From an uncultured Collinsella sp. (GTDB taxonomy: Bacteria; Actinomycetota; Coriobacteriia; Coriobacteriales; Coriobacteriaceae), in assembly GCA_959019775.1 (NCBI GenBank), contig CAUEPS010000001.1, positions 209,489-273,488 of the forward strand: DNA of 64,000 nucleotides, written 5' to 3'. Positions 17,906-26,655 of this stretch are shown piece by piece. Position 1 is the first letter of the stretch; the number at the start of each line of letters is the position of its first letter. The position numbers and the translations under genes are program-made. The notes below the pieces were generated by a model, which saw only the letters and a program-made list of their open reading frames with translations, did not search any database and had not been told where the DNA came from.

Positions 17906-17922
17906 ACGAGGTGATGCGGTGT

Positions 17923-19296
17923 ATGGATACGTCTGAGTACTTGTCTATGGGTGATGCTGCCCGCCTGCTGGGCGTTACGAAAGCCCGCATATCTCAACTT
18001 GCCGCATCGGGAACGCTCACGTGCGATATTGTGGGCGGACGGAAGATGGTCGAGCACAATTCCGCGGTCGCTTATCAAAAGGTCCGCAAACGTGGACGCC
18101 GTCCTGCGGCCGATGTGGGGCGCAAGTTTACGCTGATGTCCGCCGACCATGAGGTCGCGCATGTCTCATTTGATCCGACGCGTGAGTTTCCCTTCGAAAT
18201 CGCCGAGGTCCTCGATGCGCAGAGGATGCCGTTTGGCACGTGCTCGAGCTCTTCTCCTACGGTGAATAAACGGGAGCTCAACGTGTGGTGGAGCCATCGG
18301 TCGGTGCCTGACGTCCGCCCCGGACTCGTCTCGCGCTATCGTGAACTGGGGATTGCCAGTGGCATCGAGGTTCCGGTTCGGTGCCTGGGCCTATCACTTT
18401 CGGATTGTTATTGGCTGCGGCCGGCAGAATGCGACGGGTTCGAATGGCGAAACCTCAATTACTTCGAGAACGATTTTGAGCGATCGGCGTCCGAAGAGCG
18501 TTCGGGTTGGCTGGAAGGCATCGGTCTTAAAAATCCCGACAACACATCCGAGGGCGAGCTTCCTAAATCGTGGATGATTCGCAACGGTGTTCGCGTTCTG
18601 GTCAAGGGGTGCGGCATGGACGACCAACGGCCCTTTAACGAGGCGGTTGCAACGGCCCTGCATCGTCGCTTGCTGTCGGAGGGCGAGTTTGTTCCTTATA
18701 CGGTTGAGCGGATGTTCGATGGCCCTGTGTGTCTGTGCGACGACTTTCTTGACGGCCGCGAGGAATACGTTCCGGCTGTTTACGTTAAGGGCGCACTTGG
18801 CAGCCAGCGGGGAAATTCGACATACGATCGATACTGTCGCTACCTTGGCAAGCATGGCGCCGATGGGGCCGCTGTGAGAAGGTCTATGTCGCAGATGATT
18901 GTCTGCGATGCCCTTTTGGCCAACAGCGACCGCCATTGGCGGAACTTCGGCATCATCCGCAATGTCGACACCCTGGAGATAAGGCCTGCTCTGCTGTTCG
19001 ATAGCGGCAACTGCCTGTGGTACAACGTACCAACTGCCGTGCTCGCAGCTGGGGAGTTTGGGTTTTCCGCTAAGCCGTTTGGGCCCGACCCTTCCGTCCA
19101 GCTGGCGCTTGCGGACTCACTCGATTGGTTCAATTCATCGCGGCTCAACGGATTTGTTGATGAGGCGATCGAGATTCTTTCGCAGAGCGAATGGGCCACG
19201 GCGGGGGGTCGACTCGAGGCCATTTGCCGCGGCCTCGAGCGTCGCGTAATCGAGGTTAGTGCCGCTGTTGAGGTGCTTCGACACGTGCAGCGATAA
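17923..19296 (+). CDS. HTH domain fused to a HipA-like kinase domain
   Basis: A 457-residue protein combining an N-terminal helix-turn-helix of the excisionase/MerR-like type (SMGDAARLLGVTKARISQLA, residues about 6-35) with a C-terminal HipA/PI3K-like kinase fold. The catalytic loop CDALLANSDRHWRNFG (residues about 329-344) supplies D..N and DRH, and the metal-binding DSG is near residue 360 (LLFDSGNC). In classical HipBA the HTH is in the separate antitoxin HipB. Here a DNA-binding domain and a kinase share one chain, and no hipB or second hipA half is adjacent. Its substrate is unknown; it could be a toxin-like kinase or a signalling protein. ATG 17923 is chosen for spacing from GAGGTGA; GTG 17911 and ATG 17914 are in frame. 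Confidence 0.78.
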   Translation: MDTSEYLSMGDAARLLGVTKARISQLAASGTLTCDIVGGRKMVEHNSAVAYQKVRKRGRRPAADVGRKFTLMSADHEVAHVSFDPTREFPFEIAEVLDAQRMPFGTCSSSSPTVNKRELNVWWSHRSVPDVRPGLVSRYRELGIASGIEVPVRCLGLSLSDCYWLRPAECDGFEWRNLNYFENDFERSASEERSGWLEGIGLKNPDNTSEGELPKSWMIRNGVRVLVKGCGMDDQRPFNEAVATALHRRLLSEGEFVPYTVERMFDGPVCLCDDFLDGREEYVPAVYVKGALGSQRGNSTYDRYCRYLGKHGADGAAVRRSMSQMIVCDALLANSDRHWRNFGIIRNVDTLEIRPALLFDSGNCLWYNVPTAVLAAGEFGFSAKPFGPDPSVQLALADSLDWFNSSRLNGFVDEAIEILSQSEWATAGGRLEAICRGLERRVIEVSAAVEVLRHVQR

Positions 19297-19304
19297 ACCT
19301 GCGG

Positions 19305-20405
19305 CTACTTAAGCGCGCCGGTCACCGTACCGCCACCCAGGACGATGTCGCCGCGATAGACGACGACGGCTTGGCCGGGGGCGATGGCTCGCTGCGGCTC
19401 GTCAAAGGTCAGCAGCATTTGCCCGTCTTCGTCACGCGTAAGGGTCGCTGCCTGGTCTTTCTGACGGTAGCGGTACTTGGCACCTACGCGAATGCCGCCG
19501 GCGTCGAGCTCCGCCTCCATGCGTGCGTCCGGCGCGCTCCAGATCCACTCATCGGCCGTGAGGGCAGCGGCGGTCAGGTCCTCGGCCTCGCCCAAATGCA
19601 CGGTGTTGTTGGCGGCGTCGACGCCCGTCACATACACGGGATGCGCCATCGCGACGCCCAGGCCCTTGCGCTGGCCGATGGTGTAGCGCAGCGCGCCGTT
19701 GTGGCGCCCGACCACGCTGCCGTCGCGCCACACAATGTCGCCCGGTGCAGCGGGATGTCCGCAGCGGCGCTCGATATAGCCCGCGTAGTCACCGTCTGGA
19801 ATAAAGCAGATGTCCTCGCTTTCGGCCTTCTGGGCGTTGGTGAAGCCCTGCTCGGCGGCTATGCGGCGCACGTCGCGCTCTTTGTCTAGGCCTGCCAGCG
19901 GAAAGATCGTGTGTGCCAGGCGCTCCTGCGTAAGCGAATACAAAAAGTAGCTTTGGTCCTTTTTGGGATCTTCGCCGCGATGGAGCTGCCAGGTGCCGTC
20001 TGCCGCCTGGCTTGTTTTGGCGTAATGTCCCGTTGCGATGTAGTCGCAGCCCATGTCCAGCGCCGCATCGAGCAGCGCGCCAAACTTAATGTGGCGGTTG
20101 CAGATAATGCACGGATTGGGCGTCAGCCCCTCCCGGTAGGCGCTCACAAAGCGCTCGATAACACTGCGGTCGAAGGTCTGCTGCAGGTCGAGCACATGAT
20201 GGGGTATCCCCAGACGCTCGGCGACCGCCTTCGCGTCGGCGATGTCGCGGCCGACCTTACTCATGCCCGTGGCGGGGTCGGGTGCGGGGCAGGTGAGGCG
20301 CATGGTGGCACCGACGCATTCGTAGCCCTGGCTTTTGAGCAGGTACGCGGTCACGCTGGAATCGACGCCGCCGCTCATGGCGACGAGCACGCGCTTGTTG
20401 TGCAT
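19305..20405 (-). CDS. mnmA: tRNA-specific 2-thiouridylase MnmA
   Basis: A 366-residue cytoplasmic enzyme that thiolates U34 of tRNA-Glu, -Gln and -Lys using ATP and relayed sulfur. The PP-loop SGGVDSS is at residues 11-17. Catalytic cysteines are C99 (NPCIICNR) and C200 (SEDICFIPDGDY). GHYAK, PKKDQSYFLY and YTIGQRKGLG are characteristic of MnmA. Length is normal for the family. The start follows AAGGAGAACC. It lies downstream of cysK on the same strand but is separated from it by a strong terminator, so it probably has its own transcript. Proximity to cysteine synthase and an Rrf2 regulator groups it with sulfur trafficking. Confidence 0.96.
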   Translation of the reverse strand: MHNKRVLVAMSGGVDSSVTAYLLKSQGYECVGATMRLTCPAPDPATGMSKVGRDIADAKAVAERLGIPHHVLDLQQTFDRSVIERFVSAYREGLTPNPCIICNRHIKFGALLDAALDMGCDYIATGHYAKTSQAADGTWQLHRGEDPKKDQSYFLYSLTQERLAHTIFPLAGLDKERDVRRIAAEQGFTNAQKAESEDICFIPDGDYAGYIERRCGHPAAPGDIVWRDGSVVGRHNGALRYTIGQRKGLGVAMAHPVYVTGVDAANNTVHLGEAEDLTAAALTADEWIWSAPDARMEAELDAGGIRVGAKYRYRQKDQAATLTRDEDGQMLLTFDEPQRAIAPGQAVVVYRGDIVLGGGTVTGALK

Positions 20406-20433
20406 GGGGAGGTTCTCCTTGGTGGCATGTGGC

Positions 20434-20473
20434 CAAAAAAGAAAAGCGGCGCGGGAGGCTGGTTCCGCGCCGC
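20434..20473 (-). terminator. Terminator of cysK
   Basis: Read on the minus strand, GCGGCGCGGAA pairs with TCCCGCGCCGC and is followed by a T-rich tract (AAAAAAGAAAA on the plus strand at 20435-20445). Confidence 0.85.
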
Positions 20474-20586
20474 AGACATTGTAGCAAGTTCGGGCGTCGT
20501 GTGGGACACCCTAACGAGATGGGCTCAGGCGGCCAGAAGAGAGGGTAGACCGGCGTGCCTTGGGCCTATCGACAAGTGACGGGCCC

Positions 20587-21525
20587 TTAGTCCTGGAAGA
20601 GCGCCGTGGACAGGTAGCGCTCGCCGGTGTCGGCAAGCAGGGCCACGATGGTCTTGCCCTCGTTCTCGGGGCGCTTGGCCAGTTGCAGTGCGGCCCACAC
20701 GGCGGCACCGGACGAAATGCCCACGAGCACGCCCTCCTTGTGGCCCACGGCGCGGCCGGTGGCAAAGGCGTCGTCGTTCTCGACGGGGATGATCTCGTCG
20801 TAGACCTGGGTGTCGAGGACGTCGGGCACAAAGCCGGCACCGATGCCCTGGATCTTGTGCGGGCCGGCCTGGCCCTTAGAGAGCACCGGTGAGGTGGCGG
20901 GCTCAACGGCGACGACCTGAATCTCGGGGTTCTGCTCCTTGAGGAATTCGCCCACGCCGGTCACGGTACCGCCGGTGCCAACGCCGGCGACGAAAATGTC
21001 GACCTGGCCGTCGGTGTCGTCCCAGATCTCGGGGCCGGTCGTGGCCTTGTGAATGGCCGGGTTGGCGGGGTTCACAAACTGGCCGGCGATGATGCTGTTG
21101 GGAGTCTCCTTCTGCAGCTCCTCGGCCTTGGCGATAGCGCCCTTCATGCCCTTGGAGCCGTCGGTGAGTACGAGCTGCGCACCGTATGCTTGCATCAGCT
21201 TGCGGCGCTCGACGGACATGGTCTCGGGCATGGTGATGATCACCTTGTAGCCGCGGGCGGCCGCCACCGAGGCGATGCCGACGCCGGTGTTGCCGCTCGT
21301 GGGCTCGATGATGGTGTAGTCGCCGCCGCGCACGAGCTTGCCGGCCTTCTCGGCCTCGTCAATCATGTTCTTGGCGACGCGGTCTTTAACGGATCCGGCG
21401 GGGTTGAAGTATTCCAGTTTGACGAGCACGCGAGCCTTGAGGTCCTCGTCGGCCTCAAAGTGGGTGAGCTCCAGAAGCGGGGTGTGGCCGATAAGCTGAT
21501 CGATGGACGTGTAAACCTTGCTCAT
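20587..21525 (-). CDS. cysK: Cysteine synthase A (O-acetylserine sulfhydrylase)
   Basis: A 312-residue PLP enzyme that makes cysteine from O-acetylserine and sulfide. The PLP lysine is K47 in NPAGSVKDR. The substrate loop PTSGNTG is at residues 75-81 and the phosphate-binding GTGGTVTG motif is present. HKIQGIGAGFVPD and ISSGAAVWAA match CysK rather than cystathionine beta-synthase. The start follows GGAGGTTCACC. The promoter faces an Rrf2-family regulator gene, which is the usual arrangement for cysteine or Fe-S regulators. Confidence 0.95.
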   Translation of the reverse strand: MSKVYTSIDQLIGHTPLLELTHFEADEDLKARVLVKLEYFNPAGSVKDRVAKNMIDEAEKAGKLVRGGDYTIIEPTSGNTGVGIASVAAARGYKVIITMPETMSVERRKLMQAYGAQLVLTDGSKGMKGAIAKAEELQKETPNSIIAGQFVNPANPAIHKATTGPEIWDDTDGQVDIFVAGVGTGGTVTGVGEFLKEQNPEIQVVAVEPATSPVLSKGQAGPHKIQGIGAGFVPDVLDTQVYDEIIPVENDDAFATGRAVGHKEGVLVGISSGAAVWAALQLAKRPENEGKTIVALLADTGERYLSTALFQD

Positions 21526-21632
21526 GGTGAACCTCCAAAGTGTTCAAGTTGCTGGTTGCCGTATGGTTTTACGGCGTGTCTAGCAGCAAAACCCATAAAC
21601 CTTATAGGTTGTTCGTTTAGCTGTTGGCAAGC

Positions 21633-21661
21633 ATAGTAGACACTAAAGCCTAGTAATGCAA
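21633..21661 (-). promoter_or_regulatory. Sigma-70-type promoter of cysK
   Basis: On the minus strand TTGCAT (-35), exactly 17 bases, then TACTAT (-10). Downstream of it the leader contains ACCTATAAGGT, a short inverted repeat (21598-21608) that could bind the divergent Rrf2 regulator. Confidence 0.6.
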
Positions 21662-21714
21662 TGGGAAATAGAAGATTATTACGAGTCGATTAACCATCTT
21701 GACCGGAACGGGTA

Positions 21715-21742
21715 TTTTCAAACCCATTTTTTCGGCTAGAAT
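21715..21742 (+). promoter_or_regulatory. Probable promoter of the Rrf2 regulator gene
   Basis: TTTTCA (21715-21720), 16 bases, then TAGAAT (21737-21742) precede the gene by about 37 bases. The -35 is weak. Confidence 0.4.
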
Positions 21743-21778
21743 TTCAACGGACTAAAAGACCGAAAGGCAGCAATATAT

Positions 21779-22207
21779 ATGTTGGTTTCTACTAAGGGCA
21801 GGTACGCCCTGCGCGTTATGGTCGATCTGGCCGAGCACCAGGCGGCCGGTCGCATCCCGCTCAAAGAGATCGCGGCGCGACAGGGGATTTCCGAGAAATA
21901 TCTCGAGAACATCTTGGCTACGCTCGTGCGCGCCAACATGCTTTCGGGCATGCGTGGCAAGGGCGGCGGCTATGTGCTCACGCGTCCGCCCGAGCAGTAC
22001 ACGGTGGGCGAGATCCTGCGCCTGACCGAGGGTAGTCTGGCGCCGGTCGCCTGCCTGGATGGCGACTGCAAGGGCTGCTCGCGATCTGATGAGTGCCCCA
22101 CGCTCGACGTGTGGAAGAACCTGGACAAGCTCATCAACGATTACCTCGACGGCGTGACGCTCGATCAACTTGTCGCTCCCAACCATGGCTACGACTATGT
22201 CATCTAA
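21779..22207 (+). CDS. Rrf2/IscR-family transcriptional regulator
   Basis: A 142-residue winged-helix regulator with the family start MLVSTKGRYALRVMVDLAEH, recognition region LKEIAARQGISEKYLENIL and wing GKGGGYVL. Three closely spaced cysteines plus a fourth (CLDGDCKGCSRSDEC) could hold an Fe-S cluster as in IscR, unlike the cysteine-poor CymR. It is divergent from cysK across 253 bases, so control of cysteine synthesis or Fe-S assembly is the natural inference. The ribosome site (AAAGG) is modest. The two roles, CymR-like or IscR-like, cannot be separated from sequence alone. Confidence 0.88.
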   Translation: MLVSTKGRYALRVMVDLAEHQAAGRIPLKEIAARQGISEKYLENILATLVRANMLSGMRGKGGGYVLTRPPEQYTVGEILRLTEGSLAPVACLDGDCKGCSRSDECPTLDVWKNLDKLINDYLDGVTLDQLVAPNHGYDYVI

Positions 22208-22277
22208 CCCACGCCTGCCATGTGGGGACGGGGTGGAAATGGTAGATTTTCTTGCCCTCTGAGACTTGGCAAATAAG

Positions 22278-22309
22278 AAGGCCGCCCATTTTTGCGATGG
22301 GCGGCCTTT
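22278..22309. terminator. Bidirectional terminator between Rrf2 and the holin-like gene
   Basis: AAGGCCGCCCAT and ATGGGCGGCCTT form a perfect 12-bp stem with T-rich sequence on both sides, fitting two convergent transcripts. Confidence 0.85.
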
Positions 22310-22344
22310 GATTTGGTCCGATGCGTTTGCGTGTCGGGGGCGTT

Positions 22345-22710
22345 CTACTCTTCGGCAATACTATCGAGGATGCTGCGCATGATGGACACTAGGATGCTGC
22401 CCATAAAGGCCGAGCCAAAGCCGGCGATGGAGATACCGACGCCCAACAGGTTGACCGACAGGTAGCTGGCGAGCTCCAGCATAAAGCTGTTGAGCACGAG
22501 CTGGAAAATGCCGAGCGTAATGATCGTGAGCGGCAGCGAGATGACCGTGAGGAACGGTTTGACGAACGAATCTACGATGTTGAGGAACAGTCCCACAAAG
22601 GCAAAGCAGACCCAGGCCTCGGCAAAGCCGAAGGGTTGGATACCGGGGACGAGGAACGTGGCGATCGCGATGGCGATCGAGGTGAAGAGCCAGTTAAGCA
22701 TAAAGCGCAT
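22345..22710 (-). CDS. Phage-holin-family (YvlD-like) four-TM membrane protein
   Basis: A 121-residue protein made almost entirely of four hydrophobic segments, with the FVGLFLNIVDSFVKPFL signature of the phage_holin_4_2/YvlD family. Chromosomal members are not tied to prophages and their function is uncertain (envelope stress is one proposal in Bacillus). No other phage genes are near. The start follows GAAAGGATTC. It is divergent from yerC across a 324-base region that holds a promoter for the latter. Confidence 0.85.
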   Translation of the reverse strand: MRFMLNWLFTSIAIAIATFLVPGIQPFGFAEAWVCFAFVGLFLNIVDSFVKPFLTVISLPLTIITLGIFQLVLNSFMLELASYLSVNLLGVGISIAGFGSAFMGSILVSIMRSILDSIAEE

Positions 22711-22898
22711 GGCGTGAATCCTTTCTTGCGCCGGGGTTGCTGGCGTCGCGTGAAGCGGCTTGCGGCGGCGACTTGGATGGTTGCGCGGGCGCGCCGCGGT
22801 GTTTGGGCGCCCATTGTCTCAAATATTCGTGGAGCTTACGTGCGCATTCGGTTTCTAAACGGCGTTCGTCCTGAAAAACGTGCCGCTGGCAGAGAGTC

Positions 22899-22929
22899 TT
22901 GTCGCTTTAGTTTGGTGGTGTGCTACACT
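22899..22929 (+). promoter_or_regulatory. Probable promoter for the YerC gene in the 22711-23034 intergenic region
   Basis: TTGTCG (22899-22904), 19 bases, then TGCTACACT, an extended -10 (hexamer 22924-22929). Nothing else in this 324-base gap looks coding. A weak inverted repeat ATGCA/TGCAT follows at about 22950-22970. Confidence 0.45.
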
Positions 22930-23034
22930 GCTACGGGCAAATAGCCCATGCATAGTTTTATTGCATATTACGGGCGAACGATGCCCGATGTCAGTATCAA
23001 CTTCGATGCCTTTTGGCGGGTTTGGCGGTGATCG

Positions 23035-23334
23035 ATGAATATCGAGAACATGTTTGACAAGCCTGATGTCAAGCAGCTGGTCCACGCATTTAGCCTTTTG
23101 GATGACGAGAACGATATCCAGGCGTTTTTAACCGATATCTGCACGCCGCGCGAGATTTGCGATCTTTCTCAGCGCCTGCAGGTCGCGCGCTATCTGGATG
23201 AGGGCGAGCCCTATGTTGAGGTTCAGGCCCGCACCGGCGCTTCGTCCACCACGGTGAGCCGCGTGTCCAAGGCGCTCAACGGCGAGTACGGTGGCTATCG
23301 CAAGATCCTCATCAAACTGGAGGATGGCGAGTAG
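23035..23334 (+). CDS. YerC/YecD-family TrpR-related DNA-binding protein
   Basis: A 99-residue protein of the TrpR superfamily. The helix-turn-helix covers CDLSQRLQVARYLDEGE and VEVQARTGASSTTVSRVSKA, with EYGGYRKIL at the end typical of YerC. The E. coli relative binds tryptophan, but YerC-like proteins in Gram-positives have no established ligand. The ribosome site is weak (GGCGGTG). A short terminator hairpin lies 26 bases after the stop, so it is probably a single-gene transcript. Confidence 0.88.
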   Translation: MNIENMFDKPDVKQLVHAFSLLDDENDIQAFLTDICTPREICDLSQRLQVARYLDEGEPYVEVQARTGASSTTVSRVSKALNGEYGGYRKILIKLEDGE

Positions 23335-23360
23335 GCCAGCGGCAAAAATAAATTGCGCAG

Positions 23361-23386
23361 AACCGTCCCTTCGGGGGCGGTTTTTT
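23361..23386 (+). terminator. Terminator of the YerC gene
   Basis: AACCGTCCC and GGGGGCGGTT pair around TTC and are followed by six T residues. Confidence 0.8.
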
Positions 23387-23470
23387 GATCCCTCGGGGAC
23401 GGGGGAAACGGATCACCGGGTTAGACTGACCCCCTCGTTGATCCGTTTTCCTCCGTCCCCAAGGGATCAA
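23385..23470. repeat. Long inverted repeat with GGGGACGG arms
   Basis: Arms of about 31 bp (23385-23415 and 23439-23470, few mismatches) read TTGATCCCT, GGGGACGG and ACGGATCA and enclose a smaller GGGTTAGACTGACCC hairpin. Degraded relatives of the ACGGATCATTTT end occur at about 44783 and 62499. Confidence 0.65.
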
Positions 23471-23553
23471 ATCTGTTGGCGTGGGGCAAATCTGTCCGCG
23501 TGGGCGGGTAGGATGGATGCATTGATTATTGCGAACGGTTTGAGTGGAGGACC

Positions 23554-26500
23554 ATGCCTGTTCGAATCTATACCACCAATACCGGTACGGACTTGAGCGA
23601 TGCCGAGGCGGCGTTGCTCGCCGACCTGGTTGCCCGCCACGGGCGTGCTGTATTGCTGGCGCCCTCGTTTGCCGAGCTCGACGTGTGCCGTCACGATGCT
23701 GCGGTTGCTGGCGCCTCGCTGGGCGTTGACTACAAAACCCCAGCGTCGTGGCTCCGCTCGCTGTGGGAGCTTATGGGCGATGGCCGCAGCTTCGTCGACA
23801 ACATGCAGCGCCAGATGCTGTTCTCGGACATGATCGCCCGTCGCGACGATGCCGACCTGCAGCCGCTTTCGCGCAGTCAGGGTACGGTGCGCATGCTCGC
23901 GCGCATGGCCCGCGATGTGCTGTCGGGCGTAGCGGGAACGACGGCCGAGCGATGCCGTGCCAACAATTGCCGGCCCGATCCCAAGAGCGACGCCGAGGCT
24001 CGCGTGTTCGAGCTGTTGAGTGCCTATGCGAGCGGCTTGGACCGTCGAGGCATGGTCGAGTCCTGCGAGGCTGCTGACCTTATGGCCGACGCTTTGGCCG
24101 ACAGCCTACCGGCGTGCGCCCGCGCGGTATGTGTGCGCGGCGTCACGTCGTTTACGCACGGCCTGCTCGAGTTGCTGTCCGCCGTGGCAAACAACGGGGG
24201 AGAGGTCGTTGTGCTGCTTGCCCGCGAGCAGGCGGCAATGCGCGAGGACCTGGCTGCTGCCTTTGATGCCCGCGGTGTGCTGTTTGAGGCCGCGCCGCTG
24301 GGGGAGGGTGCCGCCGCGCCCCAGACTGCCTTCAAGTCCGCCGCTCAGCCTGCCTTTATAGAGGTTGCCGGCCCTCACGCCCGTGCCCACGCCTATGTGG
24401 ATGCAATCGATGAGCTGGTAAAAACGTGTGAGGACGTCGCGGTCGACGGCGGTGCCACGGCGTCCGCGGACGCCGTGCGCGTGCTCGTGGTGTCTGCCCG
24501 GGCGCCCCAGCTGTTCGGTGAACTCGCTGCCCGTTTGGCGGCGCGTCACATTGCTGCTGAGACAATCGAGTTCACGGCGTTTTCCCAATCCATCGCGGGC
24601 AGGCAGTTCACGGCGCTCGCCAATCTGATCGAGCGCATGAAGGCCGCCGACGAGGGCACCGCCTCCAAGACCGAGTGGTGGCCCGCGCCGGAGCTTACCG
24701 ACTGGATTTACAGTCCGCTTTCGGGTGCCGACGCCGCCAGCGCGCGCACCTTCGACAAGAACATGCGCCTGTCGCGCGGCAAGACCGCCATGGCCGTCAA
24801 AAGCCTGCTGCAGAGCGTGCAGGGCCAGGTCAGGGGCACGCGCAAGGCCGCCAGCGATGAGAACTGGTTTAAGAACGTGCCGTGCGTGGTCTCGGACGTG
24901 TTCCAAGCGCTGTGGCGCGACAAACCCGTGACGGCGCTCAAGGCAATGCTCGCCGTCGCCGAGGCGTTGCCCGATCGCGCCCTTGGAGGCTTTGACGGTC
25001 AGGCTCGTCGCCAGGCGGAGACCGCCCTACTGCGACATGCCATCGACATCCTTATGAACGACGCCCGCGCGCTCGACGTGTCGCAGGCCGCGACCGTGCC
25101 CGTGCTCGACGGCGTTCGTACCAAGGTGGACAAGCGCAGCGCCGCATACGATTACGAGACCTACGAGGTCGACCGCACGCCGCGCGCCCAGGTGCGCTTT
25201 GCGTCGCTTGCCGATGCGGCAGCCCTGCGCCCCGCCAGCTACGATGCCGTGCTGTTTGCCGACGTCGACCTGGACAGTTATCCGCTCTCACATGAGGAGG
25301 GCCCGCTGGCCACGCTGACGGCAGAGCTGGGGCGCAGCGGCGTGACGCTTGAGCCCGCGGCCCTGCTGCGTGTGCGCTTTGGCCGCGCGATGCAGGCCGC
25401 GCGCGGTCCGGTTGCGCTTGCCCGCGTGACGCACGATCGCCAGGCACGCGAGTGCTACCCGGCTGCCGTGTGGACCGAGCTGCGGGCGCACGCCGAGGCT
25501 GCCGGCGCCGCCCAGGTGACATGCGTGGGCGAGGGCGGTATCGTCGCCGATTTTGATCCAGCGGCCGGCGAGGGCATCGAGTGCAAGCGCGTCGCGTGCG
25601 AGGCTCCTCAGCATTTGAGTGAGGCGGCTGTGCCGTACCTGGTCCTGCGCCGCCGCGATGGCGAGGACGAGAACGCGCCGCTCGTGCCGCGCCTGACGTC
25701 CGCCTCGCAGATTGAGGCGTACTCGACATGCCCGCTGTGCTGGTTCGTGTCGTATCGCGTGAAGCCCCAGTCCATCGACGCGGGCTTTGGCAACATGGAG
25801 AAGGGCAACTTTGTCCACGACGTGCTGGAGCACCTGCATGCCCGCCTGCCCCAGGAGGGCATGGAACGCGTGACGCCCGAGAATCTGCCGCGCGCTCAGG
25901 AGCTGCTGCGCGAGGTCTTTGACGAGACGTTGGCCGAGCACGCCGGCAAGCGAGGCACGGAGGGCCCGCTGGTGCCGCTTTCTGCGGTGGAGGAGCGCCA
26001 GGTGGCCGAGATTTTGCCGCAGCTGGAGGGCGTGCTTGCCTACGAGTCCGAGGCACTTGCCCCCTTTGCCCCGCGCTACCTGGAGTTCGCCTTCAACGAG
26101 CTCAAGGTCGAGTATGCCGGTTGGCCGCTTGGCGGGCGCATCGACCGCGTGGACGTGGACGCCGAGAATCGTGCCGTGGTGATCGACTACAAGCATCGCA
26201 CGGGCGTTGAGGAGTTTAAGCTCGCCGACCCCACGGTGCGCGACGAGGAATCGGGTACGGCGCCCATCGACGATCCGCGCTGGTTGCCGCCCCATACCCA
26301 AACGCTCATCTACGCGCAGGCCATGCGCCGGGCGCTGGATTTGGACACCCGCGCGGCGCTCTACTTTTCGACCAAGGGCGGCAAGCCGGCGCTGCGAGGC
26401 GCCGCGAGTGCCGAGCTGCTCGAGGAAGAGCGCGGCGACGGTCGCATCCCGGGCCTCAAGAAGGGCTTTCCGGGCGAGGGCGGCAGCATGGACTTCGACG

Positions 26501-26652
26501 CCCTGCTCGATCGTGTGGAGGCCGGCATCGCCGAGCGCCTGCGCGAGCTCGAGGCGGGCAACGTTGCCGCCGTCGACCCGATGTCGGCTCAGGCCGCGCA
26601 TGCGCGCTGCTCGTATAACCACGAAGGAACGTTTGTAAGGAGGGACGTGTAG
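23554..26652 (+). CDS. addB: AddB-like helicase-nuclease subunit (PD-(D/E)XK)
   Basis: A 1032-residue subunit of an AddAB-type recombination exonuclease, which resects double-strand breaks for RecA loading. The N-terminal two thirds resemble the inactivated helicase of AddB. The C-terminal nuclease has GGRIDRVDV and VVIDYKHR near residue 875, the PD-(D/E)XK core, and QTLIYAQAMRRALD. AddB usually binds a 4Fe-4S cluster through one cysteine before and three after the nuclease core. Here STCPLCWF (about 725) is present but the C-terminus retains only one (ARCSYN), so the cluster is doubtful. GTGGAGGACC sets the start. It is coupled to addA three bases downstream. Confidence 0.88.
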   Translation: MPVRIYTTNTGTDLSDAEAALLADLVARHGRAVLLAPSFAELDVCRHDAAVAGASLGVDYKTPASWLRSLWELMGDGRSFVDNMQRQMLFSDMIARRDDADLQPLSRSQGTVRMLARMARDVLSGVAGTTAERCRANNCRPDPKSDAEARVFELLSAYASGLDRRGMVESCEAADLMADALADSLPACARAVCVRGVTSFTHGLLELLSAVANNGGEVVVLLAREQAAMREDLAAAFDARGVLFEAAPLGEGAAAPQTAFKSAAQPAFIEVAGPHARAHAYVDAIDELVKTCEDVAVDGGATASADAVRVLVVSARAPQLFGELAARLAARHIAAETIEFTAFSQSIAGRQFTALANLIERMKAADEGTASKTEWWPAPELTDWIYSPLSGADAASARTFDKNMRLSRGKTAMAVKSLLQSVQGQVRGTRKAASDENWFKNVPCVVSDVFQALWRDKPVTALKAMLAVAEALPDRALGGFDGQARRQAETALLRHAIDILMNDARALDVSQAATVPVLDGVRTKVDKRSAAYDYETYEVDRTPRAQVRFASLADAAALRPASYDAVLFADVDLDSYPLSHEEGPLATLTAELGRSGVTLEPAALLRVRFGRAMQAARGPVALARVTHDRQARECYPAAVWTELRAHAEAAGAAQVTCVGEGGIVADFDPAAGEGIECKRVACEAPQHLSEAAVPYLVLRRRDGEDENAPLVPRLTSASQIEAYSTCPLCWFVSYRVKPQSIDAGFGNMEKGNFVHDVLEHLHARLPQEGMERVTPENLPRAQELLREVFDETLAEHAGKRGTEGPLVPLSAVEERQVAEILPQLEGVLAYESEALAPFAPRYLEFAFNELKVEYAGWPLGGRIDRVDVDAENRAVVIDYKHRTGVEEFKLADPTVRDEESGTAPIDDPRWLPPHTQTLIYAQAMRRALDLDTRAALYFSTKGGKPALRGAASAELLEEERGDGRIPGLKKGFPGEGGSMDFDALLDRVEAGIAERLRELEAGNVAAVDPMSAQAAHARCSYNHEGTFVRRDV

Positions 26653-26655
26653 ACC

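Noticed and set aside
22345..22710. Prophage remnant suggested by the holin-like gene
   Set aside because: YvlD-type four-TM proteins are common chromosomal genes and no other phage gene, integrase or att-like repeat is near.
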